A stretch of 64,000 bases of DNA from Pelodictyon luteolum (GTDB lineage: Bacteria; Bacteroidota; Chlorobiia; Chlorobiales; Chlorobiaceae), in contig DYNE01000006.1 of NCBI GenBank assembly GCA_020721225.1, positions 1 through 64,000 on the forward strand. The letters run 5' to 3'. The notes under the pieces are model-generated. The model ran no database searches. It was given only the letters and a program-made list of their open reading frames with translations, and had not been told where the DNA came from. This document shows positions 10,034-20,897 of this stretch, piece by piece. A program made the position numbers and the translations under genes. How positions within the stretch are numbered: the first letter of the stretch is position 1; each line of letters begins with the position of its first letter.

Positions 10034-10038
10034 GCACA

Positions 10039-10791
10039 CTATCCGTTTAAACTGTCCATCGCCTTTTCACTGATTTCCATATTAGTGTATACCACCTGAA
10101 CATCATCATTACTTTCCAGTGCATCGATCAACCTGATCACCTTTTCGGCATCGTCTGCCTCAAGCTCGATATAGTTTTCCGGAATAAGGTCGATTTTTGC
10201 ATTTTCATACGCGACACCCGCTTCATCAAGGGCTTTTTTCGCGTTTTCAAGATCCCTTATATCGGTTACAACGGTATAGTATACCTCATCATCGCAGTCG
10301 AGGTCTTCCAGACCGGCATCGAGAAGCAGCTCCATCAAGGCCTCTTCCTGCATGGCGCTTTTCGGTACATCAAGAGACCCTTTACGCTGAAACATCCAGC
10401 TCACGCTGCCGCTCTCACCAAGCGAACCGTTATTCCGGCTCATGATATGGCGGATATCGGCAACGGTTCTGTTCCTGTTATCAGTAGCAGTTTCGATGAT
10501 CAGGGCAATACCTGCCGGACCGTAACCCTCATAGGTGATCTCATCGTAAGTGGCTCCATCAAGCTCGCCTGTACCTTTTTTTATAGCCCTCTGGATATTA
10601 TCCATCGGCATGGAGTTCGCTCGTGCTGTATCGACAGCAAGACGCAGCCTGGGATTTCCGGAGGGATCACCACCCCCCATTTTGGCAGAAATGGTTATCT
10701 CCTTGACCAGTTTGGTGAACAGATTACCTCTTTTCTGATCGGTTGCTGCTTTTTTTCTTTTAATGGTTGCCCATTTACTGTGTCCTGACAT
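10039..10791 (-). CDS. yebC: YebC/PmpR-family protein (TACO1-like)
   Basis: Protein of 250 aa of the YebC/PmpR family. The N-terminus [18 protein letters not shown] is diagnostic, followed by [18 protein letters not shown] and [12 protein letters not shown]. The family has been described as transcription regulators and as translation factors that relieve ribosome stalling, so the molecular role here is left open. It is co-directional with ruvC. Upstream lies a 119-bp divergent intergenic region shared with pheA. Confidence 0.93.
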   Translation of the reverse strand: MSGHSKWATIKRKKAATDQKRGNLFTKLVKEITISAKMGGGDPSGNPRLRLAVDTARANSMPMDNIQRAIKKGTGELDGATYDEITYEGYGPAGIALIIETATDNRNRTVADIRHIMSRNNGSLGESGSVSWMFQRKGSLDVPKSAMQEEALMELLLDAGLEDLDCDDEVYYTVVTDIRDLENAKKALDEAGVAYENAKIDLIPENYIELEADDAEKVIRLIDALESNDDVQVVYTNMEISEKAMDSLNG

Positions 10792-10910
10792 GATTGAAAA
10801 ATCACTGATTTAAAATTCCCGGAATATCACCGTTATGGATAATAGACTTATATTCTTTAAAGAAAGAGAAATCCTACGGCTTTGCCGCAAGTTAACTACA
10901 AGAATAAAGA

Positions 10911-11750
10911 ATGACAAACTGGATGATTGCCTATCAGGGCGAACCCGGGGCATATAGTGAAATTGCCGCACTCCGGCTTGGCGAACCCAAACCCTGTGAA
11001 ACTTTCGATGAGGTTTTCTCCGCTGTTGAAAACAGGGAAGCAGACTTCGCAGTCATCCCCATAGAAAACTCTCTCGGCGGAAGCATCCACCACAATTACG
11101 ACCTTCTTCTCCAGCATCCGGTTGTCATCGTGGCCGAAACTTTTGTCAAGGTGGAACACTGCCTTCTTGGGCTTCACGGCTCATCGACGGAAAAAGCTGA
11201 AAGAGCGCTCTCCCACCCCCAGGCTCTTGCGCAGTGCAGAAATTTTTTCAGTACCCATAAACACATCAAGGCGGAAGTAGCCTACGACACCGCAGGAAGC
11301 GCCAAAATCGTAGCCGCCGACGGTAACCCTTCAAAGCTCGCCATCGCCTCAAAACGTGCCGGCGAGCTCTACGGACTTGAAATTCTTCAGGAAAATCTTG
11401 CCGATGAAGAGTGGAATATCACGAGATTTTTCTGTATCGCCCATAAGGATCATACCGATACCTCGAACATGAAACTGCAGCCTGATGTCGCCCAACAGAA
11501 AACATCGATAGCTTTCACTCTGCCCAACGAGCAGGGCTCTCTCTTCAAGGCACTCGCCACACTTGCTCTCCGGGATATCGATCTTACCAAAATCGAATCG
11601 CGCCCATTCAGAAAAAAAGCCTTCGAATACCTCTTCTATGTCGATTTCATAGGACATCGAGAGGAAAAGAATGTCGAAAACGCTCTCCGGCATCTCGGAG
11701 AGTTTGCTACCATGGTCAACGTACTCGGAAGCTATGGAGTTATTGCATGA
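10911..11750 (+). CDS. pheA: Prephenate dehydratase
   Basis: Monofunctional enzyme of 279 aa that converts prephenate to phenylpyruvate in phenylalanine synthesis. The periplasmic-binding-like catalytic region (about 1-180) contains IPIENSLGGSIHHNYDLL and a DTAGSAK motif. A C-terminal ACT domain (about 195-279, SIAFTLPNEQGSLFKALATL, with IESRP) implies feedback inhibition by phenylalanine. There is no chorismate mutase domain. Its stop overlaps the polA start by four bases (ATGA), so the two are probably translationally coupled. Confidence 0.95.
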   Translation: MTNWMIAYQGEPGAYSEIAALRLGEPKPCETFDEVFSAVENREADFAVIPIENSLGGSIHHNYDLLLQHPVVIVAETFVKVEHCLLGLHGSSTEKAERALSHPQALAQCRNFFSTHKHIKAEVAYDTAGSAKIVAADGNPSKLAIASKRAGELYGLEILQENLADEEWNITRFFCIAHKDHTDTSNMKLQPDVAQQKTSIAFTLPNEQGSLFKALATLALRDIDLTKIESRPFRKKAFEYLFYVDFIGHREEKNVENALRHLGEFATMVNVLGSYGVIA

Positions 11751-14578
11751 CAAACGAACGGCAATTCGATTTTTTCAGCCCGCAGAAGACTCTGATAAAA
11801 CCGGAGATCCCTTCTGCAGCACCAGAGAAACCAGGCCTCTTTCTTATCGACGGTATGGCCCTGGTTTACCGTTCCTACTATGCGTTGCAACAGGCCGGAA
11901 TGAAAACCCGCGACGGCATACCGACCGGAGCCCTGCACGGTTTCGCCTCCGCACTTCTGAAAATTTTCGAGGTGTGGCATCCCGAGTATCTTGCCGTAAC
12001 GTTCGACAGCAGGGAGAAAACTTTTCGGCATAATCTCTACGAACCCTACAAGGCAAACCGTCCCGCCCCTCCGGAAGATCTTGTCCTGCAGATCGAGGCA
12101 ATCATCGAGCTGATAGATGCGTTCTCCATTCCGCTCATCAAACTCCCCGGTTACGAAGCTGACGATCTTATCGGATCGGCCGTCAAACGATTCGAGCAGC
12201 AGTGCAATATCTATATCGTTACTCCCGACAAGGATCTTGCCCAGCTGGTTCACGAGGGGGTAATCATGCTGAAACCCTCAAAAAAACAGAACGAGCTCGA
12301 GCCCTTCGGACCATCGGAGATTATGGCACAGTTCGGAGTCGAACCGGAACGCTTTATCGATCTTCTTACCCTTACCGGCGATACATCCGACAATATCCCC
12401 GGCGCAAAAGGCATAGGCCCGAAAACCGCAGCTGCCCTGCTTCTTAAATTCGGGACACTGGATAACATATACCGCAACATCGGCGAACTGACCCCGAAAA
12501 CACGTGCAAGCCTTGAAGCCTTCAAACCGCAACTTGATCTCATACGGCAGCTCGTGACCATCCATTCCGATATCGATCTCGGGCTGAATCTCGAAACGCT
12601 TGCCTGCAAGGCTCCTGAACAAAGCAAAATCATGCCCTTCCTGAAAAAATACGAGCTGAGAGCAGTCGCCGTTCGCCTGCCATCCGTATTTCCCGGCATG
12701 CTTTCAAACGGAACCCCTGCAGAAGAAGTGCGCGACGAAAAGGAAGACGACAATGCTCCGTCACTCGATTCGCCGTTAACCGGCTCGGACTATGCCATCA
12801 TCGATACTCCTGAAGGAGTGGAACAGCTTGTCCGGCAAATCGAACAAGCAGACGCGTTTGCCATTGACACCGAAACGACAAGCCTAGACACCTTTCAGGC
12901 TGAACTGGCCGGCATCTCTTTTTCTCTCAAACCCAAAGAAGCCCGATTTATCTATTTCGGAAAAGGCGGCCTCGACATAGGCAACACGCTCGAACGGCTC
13001 AAGCCTGTTCTTGAAAATCCCGATATCCGCAAAACCGGTCAGAACCTCAAATATGATCTGCTCGTTCTGAAAAACTACGGCATAACCCTCACTCCGGTTG
13101 CATTCGATACCATGCTGGCAAGCTACGTGCTCGATCCGGAGGGAAAACACAACCTCGACGATCTCGCGGCCCGCCACCTCTCTGTCAGAACGACAACCTT
13201 TGACGAACTGACCGCCGGTGAAGGGAAAAAACGAACCCATATTCTCGACGTTCCATCAGCTCAGCTTTCCGACTATGGCTGTCAGGATGCCGATATCGCT
13301 CTGCGCCTTCAGGAGGTATTCGAAGCAAAGCTTCTCGAAGACCAGAGGCTGCTGCACCTCTGCAGAACCATAGAATTTCCTCTGGTGGAAGTGCTCGTCG
13401 ACATGGAATATCAGGGTATCGCCATCGATACGGCGCATCTTGAAAAAACAGCGGATCTCGTCAATACGCAGATAGCCGATCTCACCGGAAAAATTCACGC
13501 GGCAGCAGGCACGGCGTTCAATCTTGACTCGCCCAAACAACTTGCCCATATTCTCTTCGACACTCTTGGACTACCCACGAAAAAAACCACCAAAACAGGC
13601 TTTTCAACCAATGTCGAGGTACTTGAAGAACTTGCTCCGCTGAACCCTATAGTCGGCGACCTGCTCGATTACCGAAGCCTCCAGAAGCTCAAAACCACCT
13701 ATATAGACGCCCTGCCGAAAATGATCAATCCGGGAACGGGAAGACTGCACACCTCGTTCAACCAGCATATCACCGCAACCGGCAGGCTTTCGTCATCCAA
13801 TCCGAACCTGCAGAACATTCCGGTGCGGACTACTGCCGGAAAAGAGATCAGAAGAGCCTTCATACCCTCAAATCCCGATAATCTGATCCTCTCCGCAGAT
13901 TATTCACAGATCGAACTCCGGATCGCCGCCGAAATTTCAGGTGACGAAAAACTCATCGAAGCATTCCGTAACCGGGAAGATATACACAGCGCCACGGCAA
14001 AAGTTATCTTCAATACCGACCAGATCACTTCCGATATGCGCCGCAAGGCAAAAGAAGTAAACTTCGGCGTACTCTACGGCATTCAGCCATACGGTTTGTC
14101 GAAACGGCTGAACATTCCCCAATCGGAAGCAAAAGCAATTATCGAAACCTATACCACAAAATATCCCGGCCTGTTCCACGCATTGCTGGAGATCATCGAA
14201 GAAGGAAAACGAAAAGGATATGTAACGACCCTCCTCGGAAGACGACGCTACATTCCGGACCTGAACAGCCGTAACGGAAACCTTCAGAAAGCTGCCGGCC
14301 GGGCGGCCATGAACACTCCGATTCAGGGCACAGCGGCCGACATCATCAAATGCGCAATGAATCTCTGCAGCCGGCAGATAAAAGAGAACAGCATGAACTC
14401 GGTTATGCTGCTGCAGGTTCACGACGAACTGCTCTTTGAAACAACCATCGAAGAAAAAGATCGGCTCTCGTCACTCGTTGAGAGCGCAATGATCGAAGCT
14501 GCGGTTTATTGCGGTCTTAAAAACGTACCTGTCGAAGTCGATACAGGCACAGGAAAAAACTGGCTCGAGGCTCATTAG
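11747..14578 (+). CDS. polA: DNA polymerase I
   Basis: Full-length Pol I of 943 aa for Okazaki-fragment processing and repair. An N-terminal flap nuclease (about 28-310, with GYEADDLIGS and GDTSDNIPGAKGIGPKTA) is followed by a 3'-5' proofreading domain and a family A polymerase domain. The proofreading domain keeps its acidic residues (AIDTETTSLDT, LKYDLL, YGCQDADIA), so it should be active. The polymerase carries motif A (DYSQIELRIAAEISGD), motif B (RRKAKEVNFGVLYG) and motif C (QVHDELLFE). It overlaps pheA by four bases. A weak AT-rich hairpin lies beyond the stop. Confidence 0.97.
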   Translation: MTNERQFDFFSPQKTLIKPEIPSAAPEKPGLFLIDGMALVYRSYYALQQAGMKTRDGIPTGALHGFASALLKIFEVWHPEYLAVTFDSREKTFRHNLYEPYKANRPAPPEDLVLQIEAIIELIDAFSIPLIKLPGYEADDLIGSAVKRFEQQCNIYIVTPDKDLAQLVHEGVIMLKPSKKQNELEPFGPSEIMAQFGVEPERFIDLLTLTGDTSDNIPGAKGIGPKTAAALLLKFGTLDNIYRNIGELTPKTRASLEAFKPQLDLIRQLVTIHSDIDLGLNLETLACKAPEQSKIMPFLKKYELRAVAVRLPSVFPGMLSNGTPAEEVRDEKEDDNAPSLDSPLTGSDYAIIDTPEGVEQLVRQIEQADAFAIDTETTSLDTFQAELAGISFSLKPKEARFIYFGKGGLDIGNTLERLKPVLENPDIRKTGQNLKYDLLVLKNYGITLTPVAFDTMLASYVLDPEGKHNLDDLAARHLSVRTTTFDELTAGEGKKRTHILDVPSAQLSDYGCQDADIALRLQEVFEAKLLEDQRLLHLCRTIEFPLVEVLVDMEYQGIAIDTAHLEKTADLVNTQIADLTGKIHAAAGTAFNLDSPKQLAHILFDTLGLPTKKTTKTGFSTNVEVLEELAPLNPIVGDLLDYRSLQKLKTTYIDALPKMINPGTGRLHTSFNQHITATGRLSSSNPNLQNIPVRTTAGKEIRRAFIPSNPDNLILSADYSQIELRIAAEISGDEKLIEAFRNREDIHSATAKVIFNTDQITSDMRRKAKEVNFGVLYGIQPYGLSKRLNIPQSEAKAIIETYTTKYPGLFHALLEIIEEGKRKGYVTTLLGRRRYIPDLNSRNGNLQKAAGRAAMNTPIQGTAADIIKCAMNLCSRQIKENSMNSVMLLQVHDELLFETTIEEKDRLSSLVESAMIEAAVYCGLKNVPVEVDTGTGKNWLEAH

Positions 14579-14756
14579 CCAGTTGATTTATCAAAAAAAG
14601 TTTTTATATATTATTCAATTATAAAAAGAGTTCCTGTCCACTCGACAATCAATCCGGCACCGCATGATACCAGCAAAACTGTTTCCAGGCCGGCCTTGCG
14701 ACGGCGCGAAAAAGCTGAAAGCCGCAGGAAAAGCCGTTCCAGCATGGACTCTGTCG

Positions 14757-15428
14757 ATGAAAGCATCGGGTATTCTGGTTTTTCTCCTGACGCTTTGTTT
14801 CATACAGCCACTACATGCAGAAGAACAACCAACTCCCTCAGCAGGCTCTGCCGAAGGTCTTCTCGCAAGTACCGAGCAGATGATCGAACATCTTATCCTT
14901 CAGATAGACCGTCAGAAAAACAACCATCCGGAAATCAACCAGCCTGCGGAAAGCAACCGTCCGTTTTTATCATCCGTTCCCAATATCAAACCGATAAACG
15001 GTTCAATCACAAGCAGCTACGGCATGCGTCTGCACCCGATCTACAAGGTCATAAAATTTCATGAGGGAACGGATTTTTCCGCTCCGGAAGGGACGAGAGT
15101 GCACGCCACCGGTGACGGAATCGTTACCTTTTCAGGTTATGACAGGGGATACGGACAGCAGATAACCGTAAAACACGGTTATGGCTTCAAAACCCTTTAC
15201 GCGCATCTCTCAAAGTCACTTGTCCGTCAGGGACAACGGGTCAGCCGCGGAGAGATCATTGCGCTTTCAGGAAATACCGGCATCTCAACCGGACCGCACC
15301 TCCACTACGAAGTGCAGAAAGACAACATCAAAGTCAACCCTGCCGCATACTTCTTCGATGACAGCAACCCTGACAAATTCATCACGATCCAGAAACCTTC
15401 TCCCGAAGAGAACGGCAGCAACTCTTAA
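14757..15428 (+). CDS. Exported M23-family (LytM) peptidase
   Basis: Protein of 223 aa. A signal peptide (MKASGILVFLLTLCFIQPLH, cleavage near AEE) leads to a short linker and a C-terminal LytM/M23 domain. The zinc ligands are visible as HEGTDFSAPEGTRV and HLHYEV. Such enzymes cut peptide cross-links in peptidoglycan or act as amidase activators. The ATG at 14757 is chosen because it starts the signal peptide; an upstream in-frame ATG at 14664 would add a polar extension. All catalytic residues seem present, so it is probably a true hydrolase rather than a degenerate activator. Confidence 0.9.
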   Translation: MKASGILVFLLTLCFIQPLHAEEQPTPSAGSAEGLLASTEQMIEHLILQIDRQKNNHPEINQPAESNRPFLSSVPNIKPINGSITSSYGMRLHPIYKVIKFHEGTDFSAPEGTRVHATGDGIVTFSGYDRGYGQQITVKHGYGFKTLYAHLSKSLVRQGQRVSRGEIIALSGNTGISTGPHLHYEVQKDNIKVNPAAYFFDDSNPDKFITIQKPSPEENGSNS

Positions 15429-15452
15429 ACCGATTAATTCAAGCGCTTTATT

Positions 15453-15680
15453 ATGTACTGGAATCTCGACCTTGCCCGTTATATAGCAGATGCCCCATGG
15501 CCGGTCACAAAAGATGAGCTACTTGATTACGCAAACAGAACAGGAGCTCCCCATCAGGTGATCGAAAACCTGAACGATCTTCCAGAATGTGATGAAATAT
15601 ACGAAAGCCTCGATGAAGTATGGCCCGATTATCCTACCGATGAGGATTTCGGTTATGGAGATGAAGAGATGTTAAACTGA
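15453..15680 (+). CDS. DUF2795 small protein
   Basis: Small acidic protein of 75 aa. The stretch ARYIADAPWPVTKDELLDYA followed by GAPHQVIENLNDLPE matches the DUF2795 pattern of short proteins of unknown function. The C-terminal tail is very acidic (WPDYPTDEDFGYGDEEM). It lies 24 bp after the LytM gene and 60 bp before the barrel gene, so may be part of the same transcript. Confidence 0.75.
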   Translation: MYWNLDLARYIADAPWPVTKDELLDYANRTGAPHQVIENLNDLPECDEIYESLDEVWPDYPTDEDFGYGDEEMLN

Positions 15681-15740
15681 GTAAAAATATACTCCCGTGT
15701 TTTTTTTTTAAAAATTCTGCTCAGGGCAATCACCGCACTT

Positions 15741-17933
15741 ATGGTCATTGCCCTTTTTTTTACCGATCTTCCTGCTGCAACAGCGGAAGAAACGCCAGAA
15801 AATGAGAAAAGCTCCTCCGACGCAGTTGAAGCGTATGTTAACGCCATACGCTTCAGGGGAAATACTGCCGTACCGGACGAAGAGCTCCGACAGATAATCA
15901 ATACCGCAGAATCTTCATCATTCCTCGGGCTCGGCCTGTTCGGGAAATCCGATAAACTGTTCAACCCGGAAGATTTCCAGCGTGATCTGGCCATCATAAA
16001 AAAGCTCTACATCTATAAAGGTTACTTTTTTGCCGATATCCGTTCAGCAATGCGCTTTCGTGACAACGGGAAAAAAATCGATCTCGACATATCGATAACC
16101 GAAAACAAACCAGCAACAATAGACTCCCTGGCTTACGAAGGTATCGATTCCATCGATGACCAGCTCAGAAAACAGTACTTCGCTAAAGCGTCGATGACAA
16201 CCGGAGAGAACTTTTCCGTTGAAAAACTCATCGCTGAACGCGATCGTACCATGCTGTTTTTTCGTGAAGAAGGGTATGCTTTCATGCATGAAGACAGCAT
16301 CCGTATCAAGGTCGATACCGCAGGAAGCAATGCCGGAATACAGTATCTAATCAAGCTTCCTGACAAACTGGTTTACGGCCCGGTCAATGCCGTAGTACAC
16401 AATCCCGTCAGAAAGGATGCGAAAAGCCTCGAAAAACGGTTTGAGGACGACAAAATACAGGGCGTCATTTTCGGAAAACAGAACATCGTGCCCGCTCTCA
16501 TTACCAGTTCGGTCGCGTTTCGTCCCGGACAGGTGACAAAAGGGAGTCTTGAGCAAAAAACGCTTCAGAATTTCGGAAAAACCAACGTATTCTCCTCTAT
16601 AGGCATTCGTCCGGACTCGGTTCGAGACGGAAAACTTTACACAACCATCCACCTTGAACCGGCGCCGAAACACCAGATCGAGCCGAAAATACTGGTTGAC
16701 AACAGGTACGGCGCTCTTTTCTTCGGTGCATCTATCGCCTACGAAAACAGGAACCTGTTCGGAGGAGCCGAGCAGTTCAAAACAGCGGCCGAATTCGGCA
16801 CACAGACCATCTACAGCAATAATCTGCTCGGCAACCTCGAAGAGAATGAGTATGAGAAAAGCATACCTTACGAGCTCAGCCTGAAAAGCAGCCTTGTCAT
16901 GCCCGTTCTGAGAAAACCTGACAATGTATACTCTGCCTATCTTGAGTATTCACAATCAAAACTGCCCATCCTGCTCTCAAGCCTTAACGGGCTGATCAGA
17001 GGCTCTTACAGCACGAAACCAAGCCCTTCATCGAGAGTGAGTTTCGATTTTTTCGAATTCGAGTGGGTACAGAAGGACTCCCTCAAAGGGTTCAGCAAGC
17101 TCTTCAGAACAGATCTTGCCGAAAATATCGGTATAGACCCCGATGATGACGCCGCTGTTCAGGCAGGTATCGACAGCCTGCTTGAAACCCATGTCAACCA
17201 GACATTCAGGCTTCGCTACAACTACACGAACCTGAACGGTGCAACCCCGGCAAAAAACATCTGGAATCTCGACCTGCTCCTCGAAGAGTCGGGCAGTCTT
17301 GCCTGGCTGATCGACGAGCTGATCGATACAAAATCATACTCGGGATTCAGTGACGATGAAGCTCAGATATTCGGAACCGCATACTCCCAATATGTCAAAG
17401 TGGAAACGAAACTCGCGTTTGCCAGAGATCTGTCGCCGGGCAAGCAATTTGCCGGTCGAATGCATCTCGGGTGGATGATGCCCTATGGAAAAGCCGAAAC
17501 CACACCGGAAGAACGGCGCTTCTTTGCCGGAGGAGCCAACAGCATGCGCGGCTGGCTCTTCAATACTCTTGGACCCGGCAGCAGCGAAAGCGAAGCCGCT
17601 TCAAACTTCGGTGCCGATATCAAGCTTGAACTCGGCCTCGAATACCGCTGGAAATTCTTTACAATGTTTGGCCAGCCGTCTGGTGTAACCTTTTTTACCG
17701 ATATCGGAAACATCTGGGACAGAAGCGGCCCTTACGGGTTCAGCTTCAACTCCCTTCTGAACGATTTCGCATGGGATTTCGGAGTCGGTTTGCGTATCGG
17801 ATCGCCAATCGGACCGTTCCGCTTTGATTTCGCATGGAAAATCCATGATCCGGCAGAAGAAGAGGCGTGGCGCATCCTCAAATGGGACCCGCTCGACTAC
17901 ACCTTCAACTTTGGAATTGGAGAAGCTTTTTAA
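15741..17933 (+). CDS. BamA/TamA-like outer-membrane protein (surface antigen D15 family)
   Basis: Protein of 730 aa with POTRA-like repeats in the N-terminal half (IRFRGNTAVPDEELRQIIN; IDSLAYEGIDSIDDQLRKQY) and a C-terminal 16-strand-type barrel containing FFAGGANSMRGW and a terminal Phe (NFGIGEAF), as expected for a Bam substrate. Probable role: outer-membrane protein insertion or translocation. The signal peptide from the first ATG lacks the basic n-region. Upstream codons in frame would supply one (LKILLRAITAL) but have no start codon, and a run of ten T (15700-15709) lies there. One extra T would connect a GTG at 15697, so the start is uncertain. Confidence 0.85.
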   Translation: MVIALFFTDLPAATAEETPENEKSSSDAVEAYVNAIRFRGNTAVPDEELRQIINTAESSSFLGLGLFGKSDKLFNPEDFQRDLAIIKKLYIYKGYFFADIRSAMRFRDNGKKIDLDISITENKPATIDSLAYEGIDSIDDQLRKQYFAKASMTTGENFSVEKLIAERDRTMLFFREEGYAFMHEDSIRIKVDTAGSNAGIQYLIKLPDKLVYGPVNAVVHNPVRKDAKSLEKRFEDDKIQGVIFGKQNIVPALITSSVAFRPGQVTKGSLEQKTLQNFGKTNVFSSIGIRPDSVRDGKLYTTIHLEPAPKHQIEPKILVDNRYGALFFGASIAYENRNLFGGAEQFKTAAEFGTQTIYSNNLLGNLEENEYEKSIPYELSLKSSLVMPVLRKPDNVYSAYLEYSQSKLPILLSSLNGLIRGSYSTKPSPSSRVSFDFFEFEWVQKDSLKGFSKLFRTDLAENIGIDPDDDAAVQAGIDSLLETHVNQTFRLRYNYTNLNGATPAKNIWNLDLLLEESGSLAWLIDELIDTKSYSGFSDDEAQIFGTAYSQYVKVETKLAFARDLSPGKQFAGRMHLGWMMPYGKAETTPEERRFFAGGANSMRGWLFNTLGPGSSESEAASNFGADIKLELGLEYRWKFFTMFGQPSGVTFFTDIGNIWDRSGPYGFSFNSLLNDFAWDFGVGLRIGSPIGPFRFDFAWKIHDPAEEEAWRILKWDPLDYTFNFGIGEAF

Positions 17934-17990
17934 TATTTAGCCTTTCGTTTGGATTCTTTTAATTCGCTCACTTAAAAGTACTACACTGTA

Positions 17991-18656
17991 ATGCCCGAAA
18001 CATCAACCCTTCTTGCACCGTCCATCTTATCTGCAGATTTCACCGAACTGCGATCTTCGATAGCCCTTGCGGAAAAAGCCGGCGCCGACTGGATGCACTG
18101 TGACGTCATGGATGGTGTCTTTGTACCCAATATATCCTTCGGGCCGTTCATCGTACAGGCTGTAGCCGCATGCACAGATACGATCATCGATACCCATCTG
18201 ATGATTACCGATCCCGACCGGTTCATTGCCGATTTCATAAAAGCCGGATCACACCAGATTACCGTTCATCAGGAAGCATGCCCGCACCTGCACAGAACCA
18301 TACAGTACATTAAAAGCCTTGGCGCCAAAGCAGGAGTCTCGATCAACCCCGCAACGCCGGTCTCGGTGCTCGAATCCATTCTTCCCGATCTTGACCTCGT
18401 GCTTCTGATGTCGGTAAACCCCGGGTTCGGCGGCCAGAAGTTCATACCATCGTCTCTCGAAAAGGTCGCAAAGCTGCACGCCATGCGTCAGGAGATGAAC
18501 CCATGCATGGTGATAGCAGTAGATGGCGGTGTAACGGAAGAAAATGCTGAAGCCCTGGTCAAGGCGGGTGCCGATTCTCTCATTGCCGGAACGGCGTTTT
18601 TCAAGGCTGCCGACCCGGTAGCGACAGCCGCTAAAATCAAGGCTTTTGCCAGGTAA
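17991..18656 (+). CDS. rpe: Ribulose-phosphate 3-epimerase
   Basis: TIM-barrel enzyme of 221 aa that interconverts ribulose-5-phosphate and xylulose-5-phosphate. Family motifs are [43 protein letters not shown] and AVDGGV, including the metal-binding His/Asp residues. In an rTCA-cycle autotroph it serves pentose synthesis. The last 20 bp overlap the end of trpC on the opposite strand. Confidence 0.96.
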   Translation: MPETSTLLAPSILSADFTELRSSIALAEKAGADWMHCDVMDGVFVPNISFGPFIVQAVAACTDTIIDTHLMITDPDRFIADFIKAGSHQITVHQEACPHLHRTIQYIKSLGAKAGVSINPATPVSVLESILPDLDLVLLMSVNPGFGGQKFIPSSLEKVAKLHAMRQEMNPCMVIAVDGGVTEENAEALVKAGADSLIAGTAFFKAADPVATAAKIKAFAR

Positions 18657-19413
18657 CGGTATGCAGTTCAGGGCTGACATGCAGCCCTTCGCCGATCAGC
18701 ACGGCGTCGAATGATGCCTGGCCGATACGCAGAATATCATCCGCGCTCTTCAGGCCGCTTTCTGCGACGGCGATAACGCCCTCAGGAAAATGCGGTCTGA
18801 GATCGATGGCAGTATCGAGGCTGACGCTGAAATCCTTCAGGTTTCGGTTGTTGACTCCGATGATCATGGCTCCGGCTTCCGCAGCGGTATCGAGCTCCTG
18901 CCGGTCGTGCACCTCGACGAGGACGGCAAGGCCGATTTCAGCGGCAAGCTGCAGGTAATCGCGAAGCTGCGAAGCATCCAGCGCAGCCACGATCAGGAGG
19001 ATAGCGTCGGCGCCGATCAGGCGCGACTCGAAGATCTGGCGTTCGTCGATGATGAAATCCTTGCGAAGCACAGGAAGGTGAAACTGCAGTTTCACCGTTT
19101 CGAGAAAATCGATGGATCCCTGAAAGAAAAGCCTGTCGGTCAGTACGGAAAATGCCGATGCGCCAAGCCCGAGATAGCGCCGCCCCATTTCAACGGGATC
19201 GAAATCATGGACGATGACCCCGCGGGAGGGTGAGGCTTTCTTGATTTCGGCAATGAGCCTCAGGTTCTCTCCCGTCCGTTTCAGGTTTCCGGCAAAATCA
19301 CGGCATGGGAAAAGATCGTTTTTCCGTTCTTCATAGCGCTGTTGCGGACGCTGTTTTTTCAGTTCGGCAACTTCATTGCGTTTCTCGTCGAGTATCTTTG
19401 CAAGGTAGGTCAT
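18637..19413 (-). CDS. trpC: Indole-3-glycerol phosphate synthase
   Basis: Monofunctional enzyme of 258 aa that closes the indole ring in tryptophan synthesis. Motifs: [13 protein letters not shown] (catalytic Lys and Ser), [35 protein letters not shown] and VAESGL, ending with LIGEGLH. Its start overlaps the carB stop by four bases, making it the last gene of a purD-JAMM-carB-trpC operon. No other trp genes are in the window. Confidence 0.96.
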   Translation of the reverse strand: MTYLAKILDEKRNEVAELKKQRPQQRYEERKNDLFPCRDFAGNLKRTGENLRLIAEIKKASPSRGVIVHDFDPVEMGRRYLGLGASAFSVLTDRLFFQGSIDFLETVKLQFHLPVLRKDFIIDERQIFESRLIGADAILLIVAALDASQLRDYLQLAAEIGLAVLVEVHDRQELDTAAEAGAMIIGVNNRNLKDFSVSLDTAIDLRPHFPEGVIAVAESGLKSADDILRIGQASFDAVLIGEGLHVSPELHTVTWQKP

Positions 19414-20897
19414 ACCGCAGTTTCGGCAGCTGCCAGCTCCCGGAGCTCCGCCTCAAACTCGACAATCTGGCGGATATTATCAAGAAACCACGGATCGATT
19501 TTCGTGGACTGATGCACTTCATCAACGGTTGCGCCGGCCTGAAAAGCGTAGCGCAGATAGAACATTCTGTCAGCTTTAGGTATTTTGATTTTCTCGAGAA
19601 TGTCCTCCTTGGCAAACATTTTCTGCTGCTGGGTCATATCCACGACGTTCATGATATCCTTCCCGTCAGCACCAAGCCCGGCCCGACCGATTTCAAGACC
19701 GCGAAGCGACTTCTGCAAAGCTTCCCGGAAGTTCCGCCCGAAAGCCATCACTTCACCAACCGACTTCATCTGAACGCCGAGGCGTGCATCGACATTTTTG
19801 AACTTCTCGAAATCCCAGCGGGGAATCTTCACCACGCAGTAGTCGATAACCGGCTCGAAGCTGGCTGGCGTCGATTTGGTAATATCGTTGAGAATCTCGT
19901 CGAGCGTATACCCCACTGCAAGCTTTGCTGCGACCTTGGCGATAGGAAAACCCGTCGCCTTCGACGCCAGGGCAGAACTGCGCGAAACGCGAGGGTTCAT
20001 CTCAATAACTACGATGCGTCCGTTTTCGGGGTTTATAGCGAACTGAATGTTGCTGCCGCCGGTCTCGACGCCGATCTCTCTGATAATGCGAATGGAGGCG
20101 TCCCTGAGAACCTGGTACTGACGATCGGTCAGCGTCTGCGCCGGAGCAACGGTAATGCTGTCGCCGGTATGCACCCCCATCGGATCGACGTTTTCGATCG
20201 AACAGACAATAATCACGTTGTCGGCAAGATCGCGGATAACCTCGAGTTCGAACTCTTTCCAGCCAACCAGACACTCTTCGACAAGCACCTCGCTGATCGG
20301 ACTTTCGGCAAGTCCCCTGCGCACTGCCTCATAATAATCCGACTTGGTTTCAGCAAAACCGCCGCCGGTGCCTCCCAGCGTAAACGATGGTCTGATAACG
20401 ATCGGAAGTCCGATCTCCTCAAGTGCTTCCCTCGCCTCCTTCTCATTGCGCACAAAGAACCCCTTGGCCATTTCAAGCCCGATTTTCTTCATGGCGTCAC
20501 TGAAAAACTCGCGGTTCTCCGCTTTTCTGATAGCCCTCAGTTTTGCTCCGATCAACTCGACGCCATTGCGTTCGAGAATACCTGATTCCGCAAGAGTGAC
20601 CGCAGTATTGAGTGCCGTCTGTCCACCCATGGTGGGCAGCAGGGCATCGGGTTTCTCTTTCTCGATAATTTTACGGACATATTCAGGCGTAATCGGTTCG
20701 ATATAGGTGGCATCAGCCATCTCGATATCGGTCATGATGGTCGCCGGGTTGCTGTTGACCAGAATGACCCTGTAGCCGTCTTCTTTCAGGGCACGGCAAG
20801 CCTGCGTTCCCGAATAGTCGAACTCGCAGGCCTGACCGATTACGATAGGTCCGGCCCCGATCACTAAAATTGACTGTATATCTTCCCTTTTTGGCAC
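19410..20897 (-). CDS. carB: Carbamoyl-phosphate synthase large chain, N-terminal half only
   Basis: Protein of 495 aa covering only the carboxyphosphate (first ATP-grasp) half and the oligomerisation domain of CarB, which is about 1,070 aa in most bacteria. Visible: [41 protein letters not shown], and [20 protein letters not shown]. The C-terminal ATP-grasp and allosteric domains are absent, and the next gene (trpC) starts at its stop codon, so the other half must be encoded elsewhere. Split large subunits are known in Aquifex and some methanogens. The GTG at 20897 is chosen because the family starts MPKR.DI; a GTG at 20975 would add 26 residues. Confidence 0.9.
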   Translation of the reverse strand: MPKREDIQSILVIGAGPIVIGQACEFDYSGTQACRALKEDGYRVILVNSNPATIMTDIEMADATYIEPITPEYVRKIIEKEKPDALLPTMGGQTALNTAVTLAESGILERNGVELIGAKLRAIRKAENREFFSDAMKKIGLEMAKGFFVRNEKEAREALEEIGLPIVIRPSFTLGGTGGGFAETKSDYYEAVRRGLAESPISEVLVEECLVGWKEFELEVIRDLADNVIIVCSIENVDPMGVHTGDSITVAPAQTLTDRQYQVLRDASIRIIREIGVETGGSNIQFAINPENGRIVVIEMNPRVSRSSALASKATGFPIAKVAAKLAVGYTLDEILNDITKSTPASFEPVIDYCVVKIPRWDFEKFKNVDARLGVQMKSVGEVMAFGRNFREALQKSLRGLEIGRAGLGADGKDIMNVVDMTQQQKMFAKEDILEKIKIPKADRMFYLRYAFQAGATVDEVHQSTKIDPWFLDNIRQIVEFEAELRELAAAETAV

